The position numbers were made by a program, and so were the translations under genes. The notes below the pieces were generated by a model. It had not been told where the DNA came from. It was given only the letters and a program-made list of their open reading frames with translations, and did not search any database. Shown here one piece after another: positions 55,186 through 64,000 of a DNA stretch of 64,000 nucleotides (its first letter is position 1; each line of letters starts with the position of its first letter). Origin of the DNA: Prevotellaceae bacterium MN60 (GTDB lineage: Bacteria; Bacteroidota; Bacteroidia; Bacteroidales; Bacteroidaceae). The stretch spans positions 62,001-126,000 of the forward strand of contig FZQZ01000006.1 of assembly GCA_900199555.1 (NCBI GenBank), written 5' to 3'.

Positions 55186-55234
55186 CAAATAACTTTTTAA
55201 TCCATAACAATCTGAATAGCTATTTTTACGCAAC

Positions 55235-55269
55235 AAAGAAAAAGCACCGCAGATTTCTCTGCAGTGCTT
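55235..55269 (-). terminator. Terminator after the fumarate reductase operon
   Basis: On the minus strand AAGCACTGCAGA, a GAAA tetraloop, TCTGCGGTGCTT, then TTTCTTTG. A 12-bp stem with one mismatch, 25 bp after frdB. Confidence 0.9.
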
Positions 55270-55293
55270 CTTATTATAGATAAGGGGGAATCC

Positions 55294-56052
55294 TTAATCC
55301 TTGAACTTGGCCTTGATCATCTCGCGGTTCAGGCGAGCGATGTTGGCGATAGTCTCGTTCTTTGGGCAAACAGCCTCGCAAGCGCGAGTGTTGGTGCAGT
55401 TACCAAAGCCGAGCTCGTCCATCTTGGCAATCATGTTCTTCACACGACGGGCAGCCTCTACCTTACCCTGAGGAAGCAGGGCGAGCTGAGAAACCTTAGA
55501 TGATACGAAGAGCATAGCAGAACCATTCTTACATGCAGCTACACAAGCACCGCAACCGATACATGTAGCGCAGTCCATAGCCTCGTCGGCATCCTCCTTA
55601 GGAATGAGGATAGCGTTGGCATCCTGAGCCTGACCAGTACGGATAGTAGTGTAACCACCTGCCTGGATAATCTTATCGAAGGCACCACGGTCAACCATAC
55701 AGTCCTTGATTACGGGGAAGGCTGCTGAACGCCAAGGCTCTACAGTGATAACGTCGCCATCGTTGAAACGACGCATGTAGAGCTGACAGGTAGTAGCACC
55801 ACGCTCGGTAAGACCGTGAGGTGTACCATTGATGTAGAGCGAGCACATACCGCAGATACCCTCGCGGCAGTCGTGGTCGAATACGAAAGGCTCCTTGCCT
55901 TCGTTGATGAGCTCCTCATTCAGGATGTCGAGCATCTCGAGGAATGAGGTATCATCGGGGATATCGTGCATCTCGTGGGTGTCGAAATGTCCCTGGTCCT
56001 TGGGGCCATTCTGGCGCCAGAACTTTATTGTAAATGAAATATTTCTTGCCAT
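55294..56052 (-). CDS. frdB: Fumarate reductase/succinate dehydrogenase iron-sulfur subunit
   Basis: Electron-transfer subunit of the membrane quinol:fumarate reductase. The 252-residue protein has the plant-type [2Fe-2S] cysteines in [16 protein letters not shown] (about 61-76), and C-terminal ferredoxin clusters in [17 protein letters not shown] and [14 protein letters not shown]. Follows frdA by 6 bp. In Prevotella-like anaerobes the complex normally runs as fumarate reductase in succinate production. Confidence 0.95.
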   Translation of the reverse strand: MARNISFTIKFWRQNGPKDQGHFDTHEMHDIPDDTSFLEMLDILNEELINEGKEPFVFDHDCREGICGMCSLYINGTPHGLTERGATTCQLYMRRFNDGDVITVEPWRSAAFPVIKDCMVDRGAFDKIIQAGGYTTIRTGQAQDANAILIPKEDADEAMDCATCIGCGACVAACKNGSAMLFVSSKVSQLALLPQGKVEAARRVKNMIAKMDELGFGNCTNTRACEAVCPKNETIANIARLNREMIKAKFKD

Positions 56053-56058
56053 AATGAA

Positions 56059-58038
56059 TTAGTTCTTATAGTTACGTGTCTGTACCTTAATAGCCTCATA
56101 CTCCAGTGGCTCCTTAATGAGCTCAGGCTCGTTGCCCTTGCCCTTGTACTCCCAGCAGCCTACATAGAAGTAGTTCTCGTCGTCGCGCTTAGCCTCGCCT
56201 TCCTCGGTCTGATACTCCTCACGGAAGTGACCACCGCAAGACTCGTTACGAGAGAGAGCGTCGAAGGCTACGAGCTGACCCATAGTGAAGAAGTCGCGCA
56301 GGTGGATAGCCTTGTCAAGCTCCACATTGAGACCTTCCTTAGTGCCAGGAACGAAGAGGTTGGTATCGAACTCCTTCTCGAGCTCGTGCATCTTCTTCAG
56401 ACCTTCCTTCAGGCCCTCAGCAGTGCGACCCATACCTACATACTCCCACATGATGTGACCGAGCTCCTTGTGCAGTGAGTCAACAGAGCGCTTACCCTTG
56501 ATGTTGAGCAGACGATCGATTTCAGCATTTACAGCCTTCTCAGCCTCGTCGAACTCAGGACGATCGGTAGAAACCTTACCCCAGATAGACTGGTCGGCCA
56601 GATAGTTCTGGATAGTGTAAGGCAGTACGAAGTAACCATCGGCCAAGCCCTGCATCAGTGCAGAAGCACCCAGACGGTTAGCACCGTGGTCTGAGAAGTT
56701 ACACTCACCGATAGCGAACAGGCCAGGGATAGTGGTCTGCAGCTCGTAGTCTACCCAGATACCACCCATTGTGTAGTGGATAGCGGGATAGATCATCATA
56801 GGCTTGTAGTACTTCACGCCATTGATCTCGTTGGCCAACTCGCCGGGGAATACGTCAGTAATCTCCTCGTACATCTCGAAGAGGTTACCATAGCGCTGCA
56901 TGATAACATCGATACCCAGACGGTTGATAGACTCAGAGAAGTCGAGGTAAACGGCCAAACCAGTGTTGTTAACACCGAAGCCCTTGTCGCAACGCTCCTT
57001 AGCAGCACGAGAAGCCACGTCACGAGGAACGAGGTTACCGAATGCAGGATAACGACGCTCCAGATAGTAGTCGCGATCTTCCTCAGCAATCTCCCAAGGC
57101 TGCATCTCGCCCTTCTGAAGCTTCTTAGCATCCTCGATATTCTTTGGAACCCAGATACGACCATCGTTACGCAGTGACTCAGACATCAGCGTCAGCTTAG
57201 ACTGCTTGTCACCGTGAACGGGGATACATGTTGGGTGAATCTGAACGTATGAAGGATTAGCAAAGTAAGCACCCTTACGATAGCACTGAACAGCGGCAGT
57301 ACAGTTACAACCCATTGCGTTGGTTGAGAGGAAGTAGGTGTTACCATAACCACCAGTAGCGATAACTACAGCATTAGCTGAGAAGCGCTCCAGCTTACCA
57401 GTAACAAGGTTCTTGGCGATGATACCACGAGCGCGGCCATCAACGATAACTACATCCTCCATCTCGTAACGAGTATAGAGCTTTACTTTACCAGCATTTA
57501 CCTGACAGCTCAGTGAGCTATAGGCACCCAGCAGCAACTGCTGACCGGTCTGACCCTTAGCGTAGAAAGTACGAGATACCTGAGCACCACCGAAAGAACG
57601 GTTGGCCAGCATACCACCGTATTCACGAGCAAAGGGAACACCCTGAGCTACGCACTGGTCGATAATATTGTTTGATACCTCAGCCAAACGATATACGTTA
57701 GCCTCGCGAGCACGATAGTCACCACCCTTTACGGTATCGTAGAACAGACGGTAGATAGAGTCACCATCGTTCTGATAGCACTTTGCAGCGTTGATACCAC
57801 CCTGAGCAGCGATAGAGTGAGCACGACGAGGAGAGTCCTGAATACACAGGTTAATAACGTTGAAGCCCATCTCGCCAAGTGAAGCAGCTGCAGAAGCACC
57901 AGCCAAACCGGTACCAACTACGATAACATCGAGCTTCAGCTTGTTCTTGGGGTTAACCAAGCGCTGGTGAGCCTTATATTCCTTCCATTTCTCAGGCACT
58001 GGTCCTGCAGGAATCTTTGAATCTAATACTTTAGCCAT
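56059..58038 (-). CDS. frdA: Fumarate reductase/succinate dehydrogenase flavoprotein subunit
   Basis: A 659-residue FAD-containing catalytic subunit. N-terminal dinucleotide loop [18 protein letters not shown] (about 37-54), the flavin-histidine region [18 protein letters not shown], and the substrate-site block [25 protein letters not shown]. It is of the longer epsilon/Bacteroidota type used in CAB-ordered operons. Located between frdC (40 bp upstream) and frdB. Confidence 0.96.
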   Translation of the reverse strand: MAKVLDSKIPAGPVPEKWKEYKAHQRLVNPKNKLKLDVIVVGTGLAGASAAASLGEMGFNVINLCIQDSPRRAHSIAAQGGINAAKCYQNDGDSIYRLFYDTVKGGDYRAREANVYRLAEVSNNIIDQCVAQGVPFAREYGGMLANRSFGGAQVSRTFYAKGQTGQQLLLGAYSSLSCQVNAGKVKLYTRYEMEDVVIVDGRARGIIAKNLVTGKLERFSANAVVIATGGYGNTYFLSTNAMGCNCTAAVQCYRKGAYFANPSYVQIHPTCIPVHGDKQSKLTLMSESLRNDGRIWVPKNIEDAKKLQKGEMQPWEIAEEDRDYYLERRYPAFGNLVPRDVASRAAKERCDKGFGVNNTGLAVYLDFSESINRLGIDVIMQRYGNLFEMYEEITDVFPGELANEINGVKYYKPMMIYPAIHYTMGGIWVDYELQTTIPGLFAIGECNFSDHGANRLGASALMQGLADGYFVLPYTIQNYLADQSIWGKVSTDRPEFDEAEKAVNAEIDRLLNIKGKRSVDSLHKELGHIMWEYVGMGRTAEGLKEGLKKMHELEKEFDTNLFVPGTKEGLNVELDKAIHLRDFFTMGQLVAFDALSRNESCGGHFREEYQTEEGEAKRDDENYFYVGCWEYKGKGNEPELIKEPLEYEAIKVQTRNYKN

Positions 58039-58078
58039 AATCTTTTTTAATGCTTAATTCTTAATTCATAATGCATAA

Positions 58079-58783
58079 TTACATGCCACAGGCAGCAGCA
58101 TCACAAAGTGATGGAGCGCAACCGAAAGCAAAAGCCAAAACGACTACGATGAATGCCAACATGAGCAGAGCAACATAGATGTTACCGATGCACATCCAGC
58201 GCTTCAGCCAAATCTTGCCATTAACACCGAAAGTCTGCATAGCTGACCAGAAACCGTGAGAGAGGTGGAACCAGATAGCTACGAGCCAGATGATGTAGAG
58301 AACTACGAATACGGGATTAGAGAAAGTCTCCTGAATCCAACCGAAACCATCTGTTGGGCTCAACTTAGCAGGCATGCCTACAATCTCTGCGAACATCATG
58401 TTGTACCAGAAGTTGAAGAGGTGCAACAGCAGACCCAAGCAGATGATGATACCCAGCACCAGCATGTTCTTAGATGCCCACTCTACCTTGCCTGCATTTA
58501 CCGTAGTAGCAACATCGTAACGGCTGTTACCACGTGCCTTACGGTTCTGCGCTGTCAAGATGAACGCAAACACGATGTGAATCACAGCGAGAGCAGCCAG
58601 GCCCATTGTAGCAACAACGGCATACCAGTTGGCTCCCAGCATTTCGCAAATCATGTTGTATGCCTTACCAGAGAACAGCGCAACAACGTTCATGCATCCG
58701 TGGAATGTCAAGAACAAAATCAGCGCAACACCCGTTACAGACATTACAACCTTACGACCAATTGATGAATTGATTAACCACAT
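58079..58783 (-). CDS. frdC: Fumarate reductase/succinate dehydrogenase cytochrome b subunit
   Basis: A 234-residue membrane anchor with five helices, of the single-anchor di-haem b type (SdhC/FrdC of Bacteroides and Wolinella style). Histidines in LFLTFHGCMNV, LAVIHIVF, LLLHLFNFW and WFHLSHGFWSAM fit haem ligation. First gene of the operon; promoter at 58849-58880. Confidence 0.94.
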   Translation of the reverse strand: MWLINSSIGRKVVMSVTGVALILFLTFHGCMNVVALFSGKAYNMICEMLGANWYAVVATMGLAALAVIHIVFAFILTAQNRKARGNSRYDVATTVNAGKVEWASKNMLVLGIIICLGLLLHLFNFWYNMMFAEIVGMPAKLSPTDGFGWIQETFSNPVFVVLYIIWLVAIWFHLSHGFWSAMQTFGVNGKIWLKRWMCIGNIYVALLMLAFIVVVLAFAFGCAPSLCDAAACGM

Positions 58784-58848
58784 AAATATTTGAATTAAAA
58801 TTAATAATAAATACTCCGTATTAGGTACGTGCGGGCACGTTGGGGCTA

Positions 58849-58880
58849 CAAAATTACTATAATTTTATGAATTGCGCAAA
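58849..58880 (-). promoter_or_regulatory. Bacteroidota-type promoter for frdCAB
   Basis: Minus-strand TTTG (58880-58877), 20 bp, TAATTTTG (58856-58849), giving a leader of about 60 nt. Confidence 0.83.
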
Positions 58881-58971
58881 CGATTTCGTTAGAAAATGCG
58901 CTATTTATACAAAATCTCACGTAACTCTGGCTTTCGTCGAACTTACTCTCGTTCGGAAAAACTGAAATAAA

Positions 58972-59003
58972 TTTGGTTTTTCTCTCACTTATTCGTAACT
59001 TTG
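58972..59003 (+). promoter_or_regulatory. Bacteroidota-type promoter for yraN-mnmG-apt-uvrC
   Basis: TTTG at 58972-58975, 20 bp, TAACTTTG at 58996-59003, 18 bp before the ATG at 59022. Confidence 0.85.
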
Positions 59004-59021
59004 CCAACAAAATAAAAACGA

Positions 59022-59375
59022 ATGGCAACACACAATGAACTGGGAGCATGGGGCGAAGAGATAGCAGCAGACTATCTGGAGCGTCAGAACTACAAGATTA
59101 TTGAGCGTGATTGGAAATCGGGACATCGTGATTTAGACATCATCGCCATGGATGAAGATACGCTCGTTTTCGTAGAAGTAAAGACGCGCCGCAACAGGAT
59201 ATTTACAGACCCAGAGACGGCAGTAGACTATCAGAAGATTCGCAATCTTCAGCAAGCTGCCAATCATTATATCAAATACAAATGCATAGATTGTGAAATA
59301 CGTTTCGACCTGATTACCGTAGTAGGTATGATGGGGGAAACTCCAGAAATAGAACATATAAAAGACGCTTTTTAA
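59022..59375 (+). CDS. YraN/UPF0102 family endonuclease-like protein
   Basis: A 117-residue protein with the family blocks LGAWGEEIAADYLERQNYKI, DLDIIAMDEDTLVFVEVKTR (restriction-endonuclease-like core with Asp, Glu and Lys) and the C-terminal RFDLITV. Biological role is poorly known. Leads an operon and ends 7 bp before mnmG. Confidence 0.93.
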   Translation: MATHNELGAWGEEIAADYLERQNYKIIERDWKSGHRDLDIIAMDEDTLVFVEVKTRRNRIFTDPETAVDYQKIRNLQQAANHYIKYKCIDCEIRFDLITVVGMMGETPEIEHIKDAF

Positions 59376-59382
59376 CAAGGAA

Positions 59383-61311
59383 ATGGTATTAGAATACGAT
59401 GTGATTGTTATCGGTGGCGGACATGCAGGCTGTGAAGCTGCAACTGCTTCTGCAAATATGGGAGCAAAGACTTGTCTCGTCACGATGGATATGAATAAGA
59501 TTGCACAGATGTCGTGTAATCCAGCTATTGGTGGCATTGCTAAAGGACAAATCGTAAGAGAGATTGATGCCTTAGGAGGACAAATGGGATTGGTTACTGA
59601 TGCTACTGCCATCCAATTTCGCATGCTGAATCGCTCGAAGGGCCCAGCAGTATGGAGCCCTCGTGCACAATGTGATAGAGGAAAGTTTATTTGGAAATGG
59701 CGCTCCGTTCTCGATGAAACGGAGAATCTTGATATCTGGCAAGACCAAGCCGACGAATTATTGGTAGAGGATGTTAAGTCCGTTGCGATGCCATCGCAAC
59801 CCACCAAGCAAGTGGTTGGCGTAAAGACCATCTGGGGTTGCGAACTCAGAGCAAAGGCTGTAGTCATTACTGCAGGCACCTTCCTTAATGGTCTGATGCA
59901 TATCGGACGAAAGATGGTACCAGGCGGACGCATTGCCGAACCTGCTGTGTCCCACTTTACCGAGAGTATTACTCGTCATGGAATCCATTCGGCTCGCATG
60001 AAGACGGGCACTCCCGTGCGCATTGATAAGCGTAGCGTACATTTTGAGGATATGGAGCGACAAGATGGAGAGAATGGCTATTACCAATTCTCTTACATGG
60101 GACAACAGCGTCCATTACAGCAATTGCCATGTTGGGTATGCTATACCAATGAGCAAGTTCACGAGACCCTACGTAGTGGATTGGCAGACTCTCCACTCTA
60201 CAATGGACAAATTCAGAGTATCGGTCCGCGCTATTGCCCTTCTATCGAGACCAAACTAGTAACCTTCCCAGATCGTCCTCAGCATCTGCTTTTCTTGGAA
60301 CCTGAAGGAGAAGATACCAACGAGATGTATCTGAATGGATTCTCCTCATCGCTCCCAATGGATGTACAGATAGAGGCACTGAAGAAGATTCCCGCATTAC
60401 GCGATATCAAGGTTTATCGTCCTGGCTATGCCATCGAGTATGATTTCTTCGACCCAACACAACTAAAACACTCGTTGGAATCGAAAATCATCAACGGATT
60501 ATTCTTTGCCGGACAGGTAAATGGAACCACTGGTTACGAAGAGGCTGGTGGTCAAGGAACACTTGCCGGTATCAATGCTGCCCTCATGGCAGGTTCTGCT
60601 GGTAGTGATAACACCGCAACAAACAACTCTTTCGAGCTACAGCGCGACGAGGCCTACATCGGTGTACTAATAGACGATTTGGTAACGAAAGGTGTAGATG
60701 AGCCTTATCGTATGTTTACCTCTAGAGCAGAATACCGCATCCTGCTACGTCAAGATGATGCCGATGCTCGTCTAACAGAGAAAGCCTACGAACTAGGCAT
60801 TGCTAAGAAGAATCGTTATGACTGGTGGATGCAGAAGAAACAGGCTATCGAAGAAATCGAAGAATTCTGCCGTACCTATCCCATAAAACCAAAGAATGTA
60901 AATGGCGCCTTAGAAGCTATTGGTTCTACCCCACTCGTATATGGTTGCAAGTTGGAAGACTTGGTAGCTCGTCCAGAGCTGAACTTCGAGAAACTCTATA
61001 CGATTGTTCCCGAGCTAAAGGAGCACATCATGCGCTTGCCTAATCGCCAAGAGGAAATTGCCGAAGCTGCAGAGATACACATCAAATATAAAGGATACAT
61101 CGAACGCGAACGAATGGTAGCAGAAAAAATGCACCGTTTGGAGAATATCAAGATAAAAGGACGCTTCGATTATCCAAACCTTACTGCCGTATCTACCGAA
61201 GCAAGGCAGAAATTAGAAAGAATCCAACCAGAAACACTTGCACAGGCCAGTCGTATTCCCGGAGTATCTCCTAGCGACATCAATGCAATGCTTGTTTTAT
61301 TGGGAAGATAG
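59383..61311 (+). CDS. mnmG: tRNA uridine 5-carboxymethylaminomethyl modification enzyme MnmG
   Basis: FAD-dependent partner of MnmE for wobble uridine modification of tRNA. The 642-residue protein has YDVIVIGGGHAGCEAATASA (about 5-24), MSCNPAIGGIAKGQIVREIDALGG, RMLNRSKGPAVWSPRAQ with the catalytic cysteine nearby, and GLFFAGQVNGTTGYEEAGGQG. The stop codon shares its last base with a parS palindrome. mnmG (gidA) is often origin-proximal. Confidence 0.97.
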   Translation: MVLEYDVIVIGGGHAGCEAATASANMGAKTCLVTMDMNKIAQMSCNPAIGGIAKGQIVREIDALGGQMGLVTDATAIQFRMLNRSKGPAVWSPRAQCDRGKFIWKWRSVLDETENLDIWQDQADELLVEDVKSVAMPSQPTKQVVGVKTIWGCELRAKAVVITAGTFLNGLMHIGRKMVPGGRIAEPAVSHFTESITRHGIHSARMKTGTPVRIDKRSVHFEDMERQDGENGYYQFSYMGQQRPLQQLPCWVCYTNEQVHETLRSGLADSPLYNGQIQSIGPRYCPSIETKLVTFPDRPQHLLFLEPEGEDTNEMYLNGFSSSLPMDVQIEALKKIPALRDIKVYRPGYAIEYDFFDPTQLKHSLESKIINGLFFAGQVNGTTGYEEAGGQGTLAGINAALMAGSAGSDNTATNNSFELQRDEAYIGVLIDDLVTKGVDEPYRMFTSRAEYRILLRQDDADARLTEKAYELGIAKKNRYDWWMQKKQAIEEIEEFCRTYPIKPKNVNGALEAIGSTPLVYGCKLEDLVARPELNFEKLYTIVPELKEHIMRLPNRQEEIAEAAEIHIKYKGYIERERMVAEKMHRLENIKIKGRFDYPNLTAVSTEARQKLERIQPETLAQASRIPGVSPSDINAMLVLLGR

Positions 61312-61324
61312 TTTCACGTGAAAC
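61311..61324. promoter_or_regulatory. parS site 1 (ParB-binding palindrome)
   Basis: GTTTCACGTGAAAC, a perfect 14-bp palindrome identical to the core of the bacterial parS consensus TGTTTCACGTGAAACA; with flanks it matches 15 of 16 positions. It overlaps the final base of mnmG. Confidence 0.9.
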
Positions 61325-61358
61325 AAAAATATTTTAAATACTGATAAATCCAAAGGTT

Positions 61359-61889
61359 ATGAACAACAAAACATTAATGGCTAATCTGCGTTGCATACCA
61401 GATTTCCCACAAAAGGGCATCAATTTCCGAGACGTTACTACCCTATTCAAAAATCCTGCTTGTCTGCAAATCATGGTAGACGAGCTGTATGAACTCTACA
61501 AAGACAAAGGTATCACCAAGATTGTTGGTATCGAGAGTCGTGGATTTGTTATGGCATCTGCTTTGGCTGTAAAACTTGGCGCAGGTGTTGTTTTGGCACG
61601 CAAACCAGGAAAACTGCCTGCTACTACCGTACAAGAGAGCTATGCGAAGGAATACGGTGAAGATACTATCGAGATTCACGAAGATGCTATTAATGATAAG
61701 GATGTAGTTCTGCTGCACGACGATCTCTTGGCAACAGGTGGTACGATGAAAGCAGCATGTAACCTCGTTAAGAAGTTCAACCCTCGTGGCATCTATGTAA
61801 ACTTCCTGATTGAAATTACAGATGAAGGTCTTCACGGACGTGACGTGTTTGATAAGGATACAGAGGTTACTACCCTCATGAAAATTTAA
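61359..61889 (+). CDS. apt: Adenine phosphoribosyltransferase
   Basis: Converts adenine and PRPP to AMP. The 176-residue protein has IPDFPQKGINFRDVTTLFKNP, the GIESRGFVMASALA segment, and the PRPP motif VVLLHDDLLATGGTMKAA (about 123-140). Complete and normal length. Lies between two parS sites. Confidence 0.96.
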   Translation: MNNKTLMANLRCIPDFPQKGINFRDVTTLFKNPACLQIMVDELYELYKDKGITKIVGIESRGFVMASALAVKLGAGVVLARKPGKLPATTVQESYAKEYGEDTIEIHEDAINDKDVVLLHDDLLATGGTMKAACNLVKKFNPRGIYVNFLIEITDEGLHGRDVFDKDTEVTTLMKI

Positions 61890-61890
61890 T

Positions 61891-61904
61891 GTTTCACGTG
61901 AAAC
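61891..61904. promoter_or_regulatory. parS site 2 (ParB-binding palindrome)
   Basis: A second GTTTCACGTGAAAC, with a T before and C after (15 of 16 to consensus), in the 21-bp gap between apt and uvrC and 580 bp from site 1. Confidence 0.9.
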
Positions 61905-61910
61905 CGAAAG

Positions 61911-63740
61911 ATGACTAAAGACGAGAACGACAAGCGATTAGCGTACCTGCGAGGCATTGTCAGTAGATTACCTGACAAGCCTGGCAGTTATCAGTTCTAC
62001 GATAAAGAGCACACCATTATCTATGTGGGTAAGGCGAAAAACCTCAAAGCGAGGGTTTCGACTTACTTCCACACAGAAGTGGATCGCTTTAAGACAAAAG
62101 TTCTTGTTTCTAAGATCTTCGATATCAGTTATACGGTAGTTAATACCGAGGAAGACGCCCTATTACTAGAAAATTCGCTCATCAAGAAGTATAATCCGCG
62201 TTATAATGTACTTCTAAAAGACGGAAAGACCTACCCTTCTATCTGTATCACCAACGAATATCTCCCTCGAATCTTCAAGACGCGTACTATCAACAAGAAA
62301 TGGGGCACCTATTATGGCCCCTACTCTCATATTGGCTCCATGTATGCAGTCTTAGACATCATCAAGGAGTTATATCATCCTCGTACCTGTAATCAACCTA
62401 TCACGAAGGAGGGTGTAAAAGCAGGCAAATATAAGGTCTGCTTGGACTATCATATAAAGAAATGTATGGGTCCATGCGTAGGAAAACAAGCATACGAGGA
62501 CTATCAGAAAAATATTCAGCAGGCAAGAGAGATATTAAGAGGTAATACACGTCAGGTATTGCGCGACCTCAAGGACGAGATGCTAAAATTGAGCGAAGAA
62601 CTACGCTTTGAAGAGGCGGAAGAAGTAAAGCGTAAGTACCTGGCATTAGATGGCTTTGTAAGCAAGAGCGAAGTAGTGAGCCATACTATTAATAATGTGG
62701 ATGTATTCTCCATCACAAGTGATGAGAAGATGGCCTTTATCAACTATCTGCATGTTTCTAATGGTAGTATCAACCAGAGCTTTACGATAGAATACAAGAA
62801 GAAGCTGAACGAGAGCGACGAAGAGCTACTACAGTTGGGTATTGTAGAGCTGAGGGAGCGCTTTAATAGCGATGCTAAAGAGGTAATAGTACCGATGGAG
62901 ATGCAGGGAGTATTGGAAAATATTACCTTTACAGTACCCAAATTAGGAGATAAAAAAGCCCTACTCGACCTCTCTATCATGAACGGAAAACAGTATAAGT
63001 TTGACCGTTTGAAACAAGCAGAGAAGCTGAATCCTGAGCAGAAACAAGTACGACTGATGAAGGAGTTGCAGGAGAAGTTGGGATTGCCTAAAATGCCTTA
63101 TCAGATAGAGTGTTTCGACAACTCAAACATCTCTGGTACAGATGCCGTAGCAGCTTGCGTGGTATTCAAAAAGATGAAGCCATCAAAGCGCGATTATAAG
63201 CATTATAACATCAAAACAGTCACAGGACCAGACGATTACGCATCAATGAAAGAGGTGGTAGGAAGGCGTTATCAGCGCCTGTTAGAAGAAGAGCAACCCC
63301 TACCCGACCTGATTATTGCCGATGGTGGTAAAGGACAGATGGAGGTGATTCGTCAAGTTATTCAAGACGAGTTAAACTTAGATATTCCTATCGCTGGTCT
63401 TGCCAAGAATGATCGCCATCGCACCAATGAACTGCTCTATGGTTTCCCACCTATCCACGTTGCACTAAAAATGGATAGCGAACTCTTTCATGTGCTTACA
63501 CAGATACAGGATGAGGTACACCGCTTTGCTATAGAATTCCATCGAAACAAGCGTTCTAAGCGCGCTTTACACTCAGAGTTGGACGACATCAAGGGAATTG
63601 GCCCCAAAACGCGTGACGAGCTTCTAAATAGCCTTAAATCAGTCAAACGCATACGTGAGGCCGAACTACCTACACTATCAGATATTATCGGTCCTGCTAA
63701 AGCCAAAATAGTCTTTGAATACTTCCACCCCGAAGCATAA
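61911..63740 (+). CDS. uvrC: Excinuclease ABC subunit C
   Basis: Dual-incision nuclease of nucleotide excision repair. The 609-residue protein has the GIY-YIG domain (KPGSYQFYDKEHTIIYVGKAKNLKARV, about 22-48), the UVR helix pair (EMLKLSEELRFEEAEEVKRKY, about 223-243), the RNase H-like domain with IECFDNSNISGTDAV and LIIADGGKGQM, and a C-terminal HhH region (LDDIKGIGPKTRDELL). The gap after it holds a 22-bp array. Confidence 0.97.
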   Translation: MTKDENDKRLAYLRGIVSRLPDKPGSYQFYDKEHTIIYVGKAKNLKARVSTYFHTEVDRFKTKVLVSKIFDISYTVVNTEEDALLLENSLIKKYNPRYNVLLKDGKTYPSICITNEYLPRIFKTRTINKKWGTYYGPYSHIGSMYAVLDIIKELYHPRTCNQPITKEGVKAGKYKVCLDYHIKKCMGPCVGKQAYEDYQKNIQQAREILRGNTRQVLRDLKDEMLKLSEELRFEEAEEVKRKYLALDGFVSKSEVVSHTINNVDVFSITSDEKMAFINYLHVSNGSINQSFTIEYKKKLNESDEELLQLGIVELRERFNSDAKEVIVPMEMQGVLENITFTVPKLGDKKALLDLSIMNGKQYKFDRLKQAEKLNPEQKQVRLMKELQEKLGLPKMPYQIECFDNSNISGTDAVAACVVFKKMKPSKRDYKHYNIKTVTGPDDYASMKEVVGRRYQRLLEEEQPLPDLIIADGGKGQMEVIRQVIQDELNLDIPIAGLAKNDRHRTNELLYGFPPIHVALKMDSELFHVLTQIQDEVHRFAIEFHRNKRSKRALHSELDDIKGIGPKTRDELLNSLKSVKRIREAELPTLSDIIGPAKAKIVFEYFHPEA

Positions 63741-63773
63741 CCTTTGGGGTATGCTAGGTATCCTTTCCAGGCA

Positions 63774-63861
63774 ACGTAATATCATGATGAGAGAAACGTA
63801 ATTAATCTAGTCCTTTGCCGTAATATATCAATGCCTTTGACGTAATATATCTTGTTTGAAG
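63774..63861. repeat. Four 22-bp tandem units between uvrC and dtd
   Basis: [AC]CGTAAT begins at 63774, 63796, 63818 and 63840, exactly 22 bp apart. The two central and the last units share CGTAATATATC or CGTAATTAATC, and the first three junctions contain CCTTTG or a decayed form. Unlike the array at 39594 the units are direct repeats with little internal symmetry. A weaker unit may precede at 63752. The remainder of 63741-63979 holds the dtd promoter. Confidence 0.9.
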
Positions 63862-63925
63862 TATGGCAAAAGAACTGTTACTTAATCCCAATTCCCACGC
63901 TTTACCCAAACAATGCTGCAGAATA

Positions 63926-63957
63926 TTTGGAATATTCAACATTTTGTTGTATATTTG
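63926..63957 (+). promoter_or_regulatory. Bacteroidota-type promoter for dtd
   Basis: TTTG at 63926-63929, 20 bp, TATATTTG at 63950-63957, 22 bp before the ATG at 63980. Confidence 0.8.
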
Positions 63958-63979
63958 CGCCAAATTACGTAATTAAAGA

Positions 63980-64000
63980 ATGCGAGCTGTCATACAAAGA
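63980..64000 (+). CDS. dtd: D-aminoacyl-tRNA deacylase, 5' end only
   Basis: The window ends seven codons into this gene: MRAVIQR, which is the near-invariant start of Dtd. The enzyme hydrolyses D-amino acids from tRNA. Preceded by a good promoter. Only the start is visible, so the call rests on this heptapeptide. Confidence 0.75.

Noticed and set aside
63774..63861. CRISPR-like or promoter tandem
   Set aside because: Direct 22-bp units without spacer structure; CCTTTG in the unit is not a full TAnnTTTG box.

Overview
The window looks like a chromosomal segment of a Bacteroidota bacterium of the Prevotellaceae type (Prevotella/Segatella-like). Reasons: the dcw gene order and lengths; frdC-frdA-frdB order; carbohydrate-active enzymes of families GH97, GH127/146, GH8 and GH2; a glycine-lipid acyltransferase pair; and repeated Bacteroidota-type promoters (TTTG, 19-21 bp, TAnnTTTG), of which I could place eight with both boxes. 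No rRNA, tRNA, integrase, transposase or cas gene was found.

Layout. 1-888: a noncoding, hairpin-ended repeat element (copy A). 915-18537, minus strand: the division and cell wall cluster read from mraZ to ftsZ, followed by an alanine/sodium symporter and an AlkZ-related protein; murF and ddl are absent from it. 18730-25826, plus strand: glsA-glsB-type acyltransferases, then an HPrK-like kinase, a Ser/His signal-peptidase-fold protein, a PqqD-like protein and an ABC exporter (a peptide-maturation-like set without visible precursor), then a GH97 glycosidase. 26030-28373: ECF sigma factor, one-helix putative anti-sigma protein and an unknown secreted protein. 28384-34439: rnhB, a GH127/146 arabinofuranosidase, repeat copy B, and a TlpA-like thioredoxin protein. 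34497-40439, minus: ctpA-type protease, parE, an acetyltransferase-like protein and a THUMP-like methyltransferase. 40546-45829, plus: dapB, lepB, a catalytically dead-looking lepB paralogue, WbqC-like, DUF3332-like, rmuC. 45834-51513, minus: murQ, GH8, a flavin reductase and GH2. 51841-55156: outer-membrane barrel, an A1S_2505-like protein, a dense repeat region, a UDG-like protein and an EamA transporter. 55294-58783, minus: fumarate reductase. 59022-64000, plus: yraN, mnmG, apt, uvrC and the start of dtd, with two ParB-type parS palindromes.

The most unusual signal is noncoding. Several unrelated sequences are built from tandem units with a strict period of 22 bp: the interiors of two inverted, hairpin-terminated elements (A and B, about 31 kb apart on either side of the dcw cluster), a block inside a methyltransferase coding sequence (39594-39681), and a block between uvrC and dtd (63774-63861). 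A partial third copy of the element core is at 53420-53548. Units share a small palindromic frame while the middle varies, and neighbouring units resemble each other more than distant ones. Next to copy C lie two nested hairpins (53040-53149 and 53180-53310) whose outer arms are made of 8-bp units that differ between the two elements but match within each.
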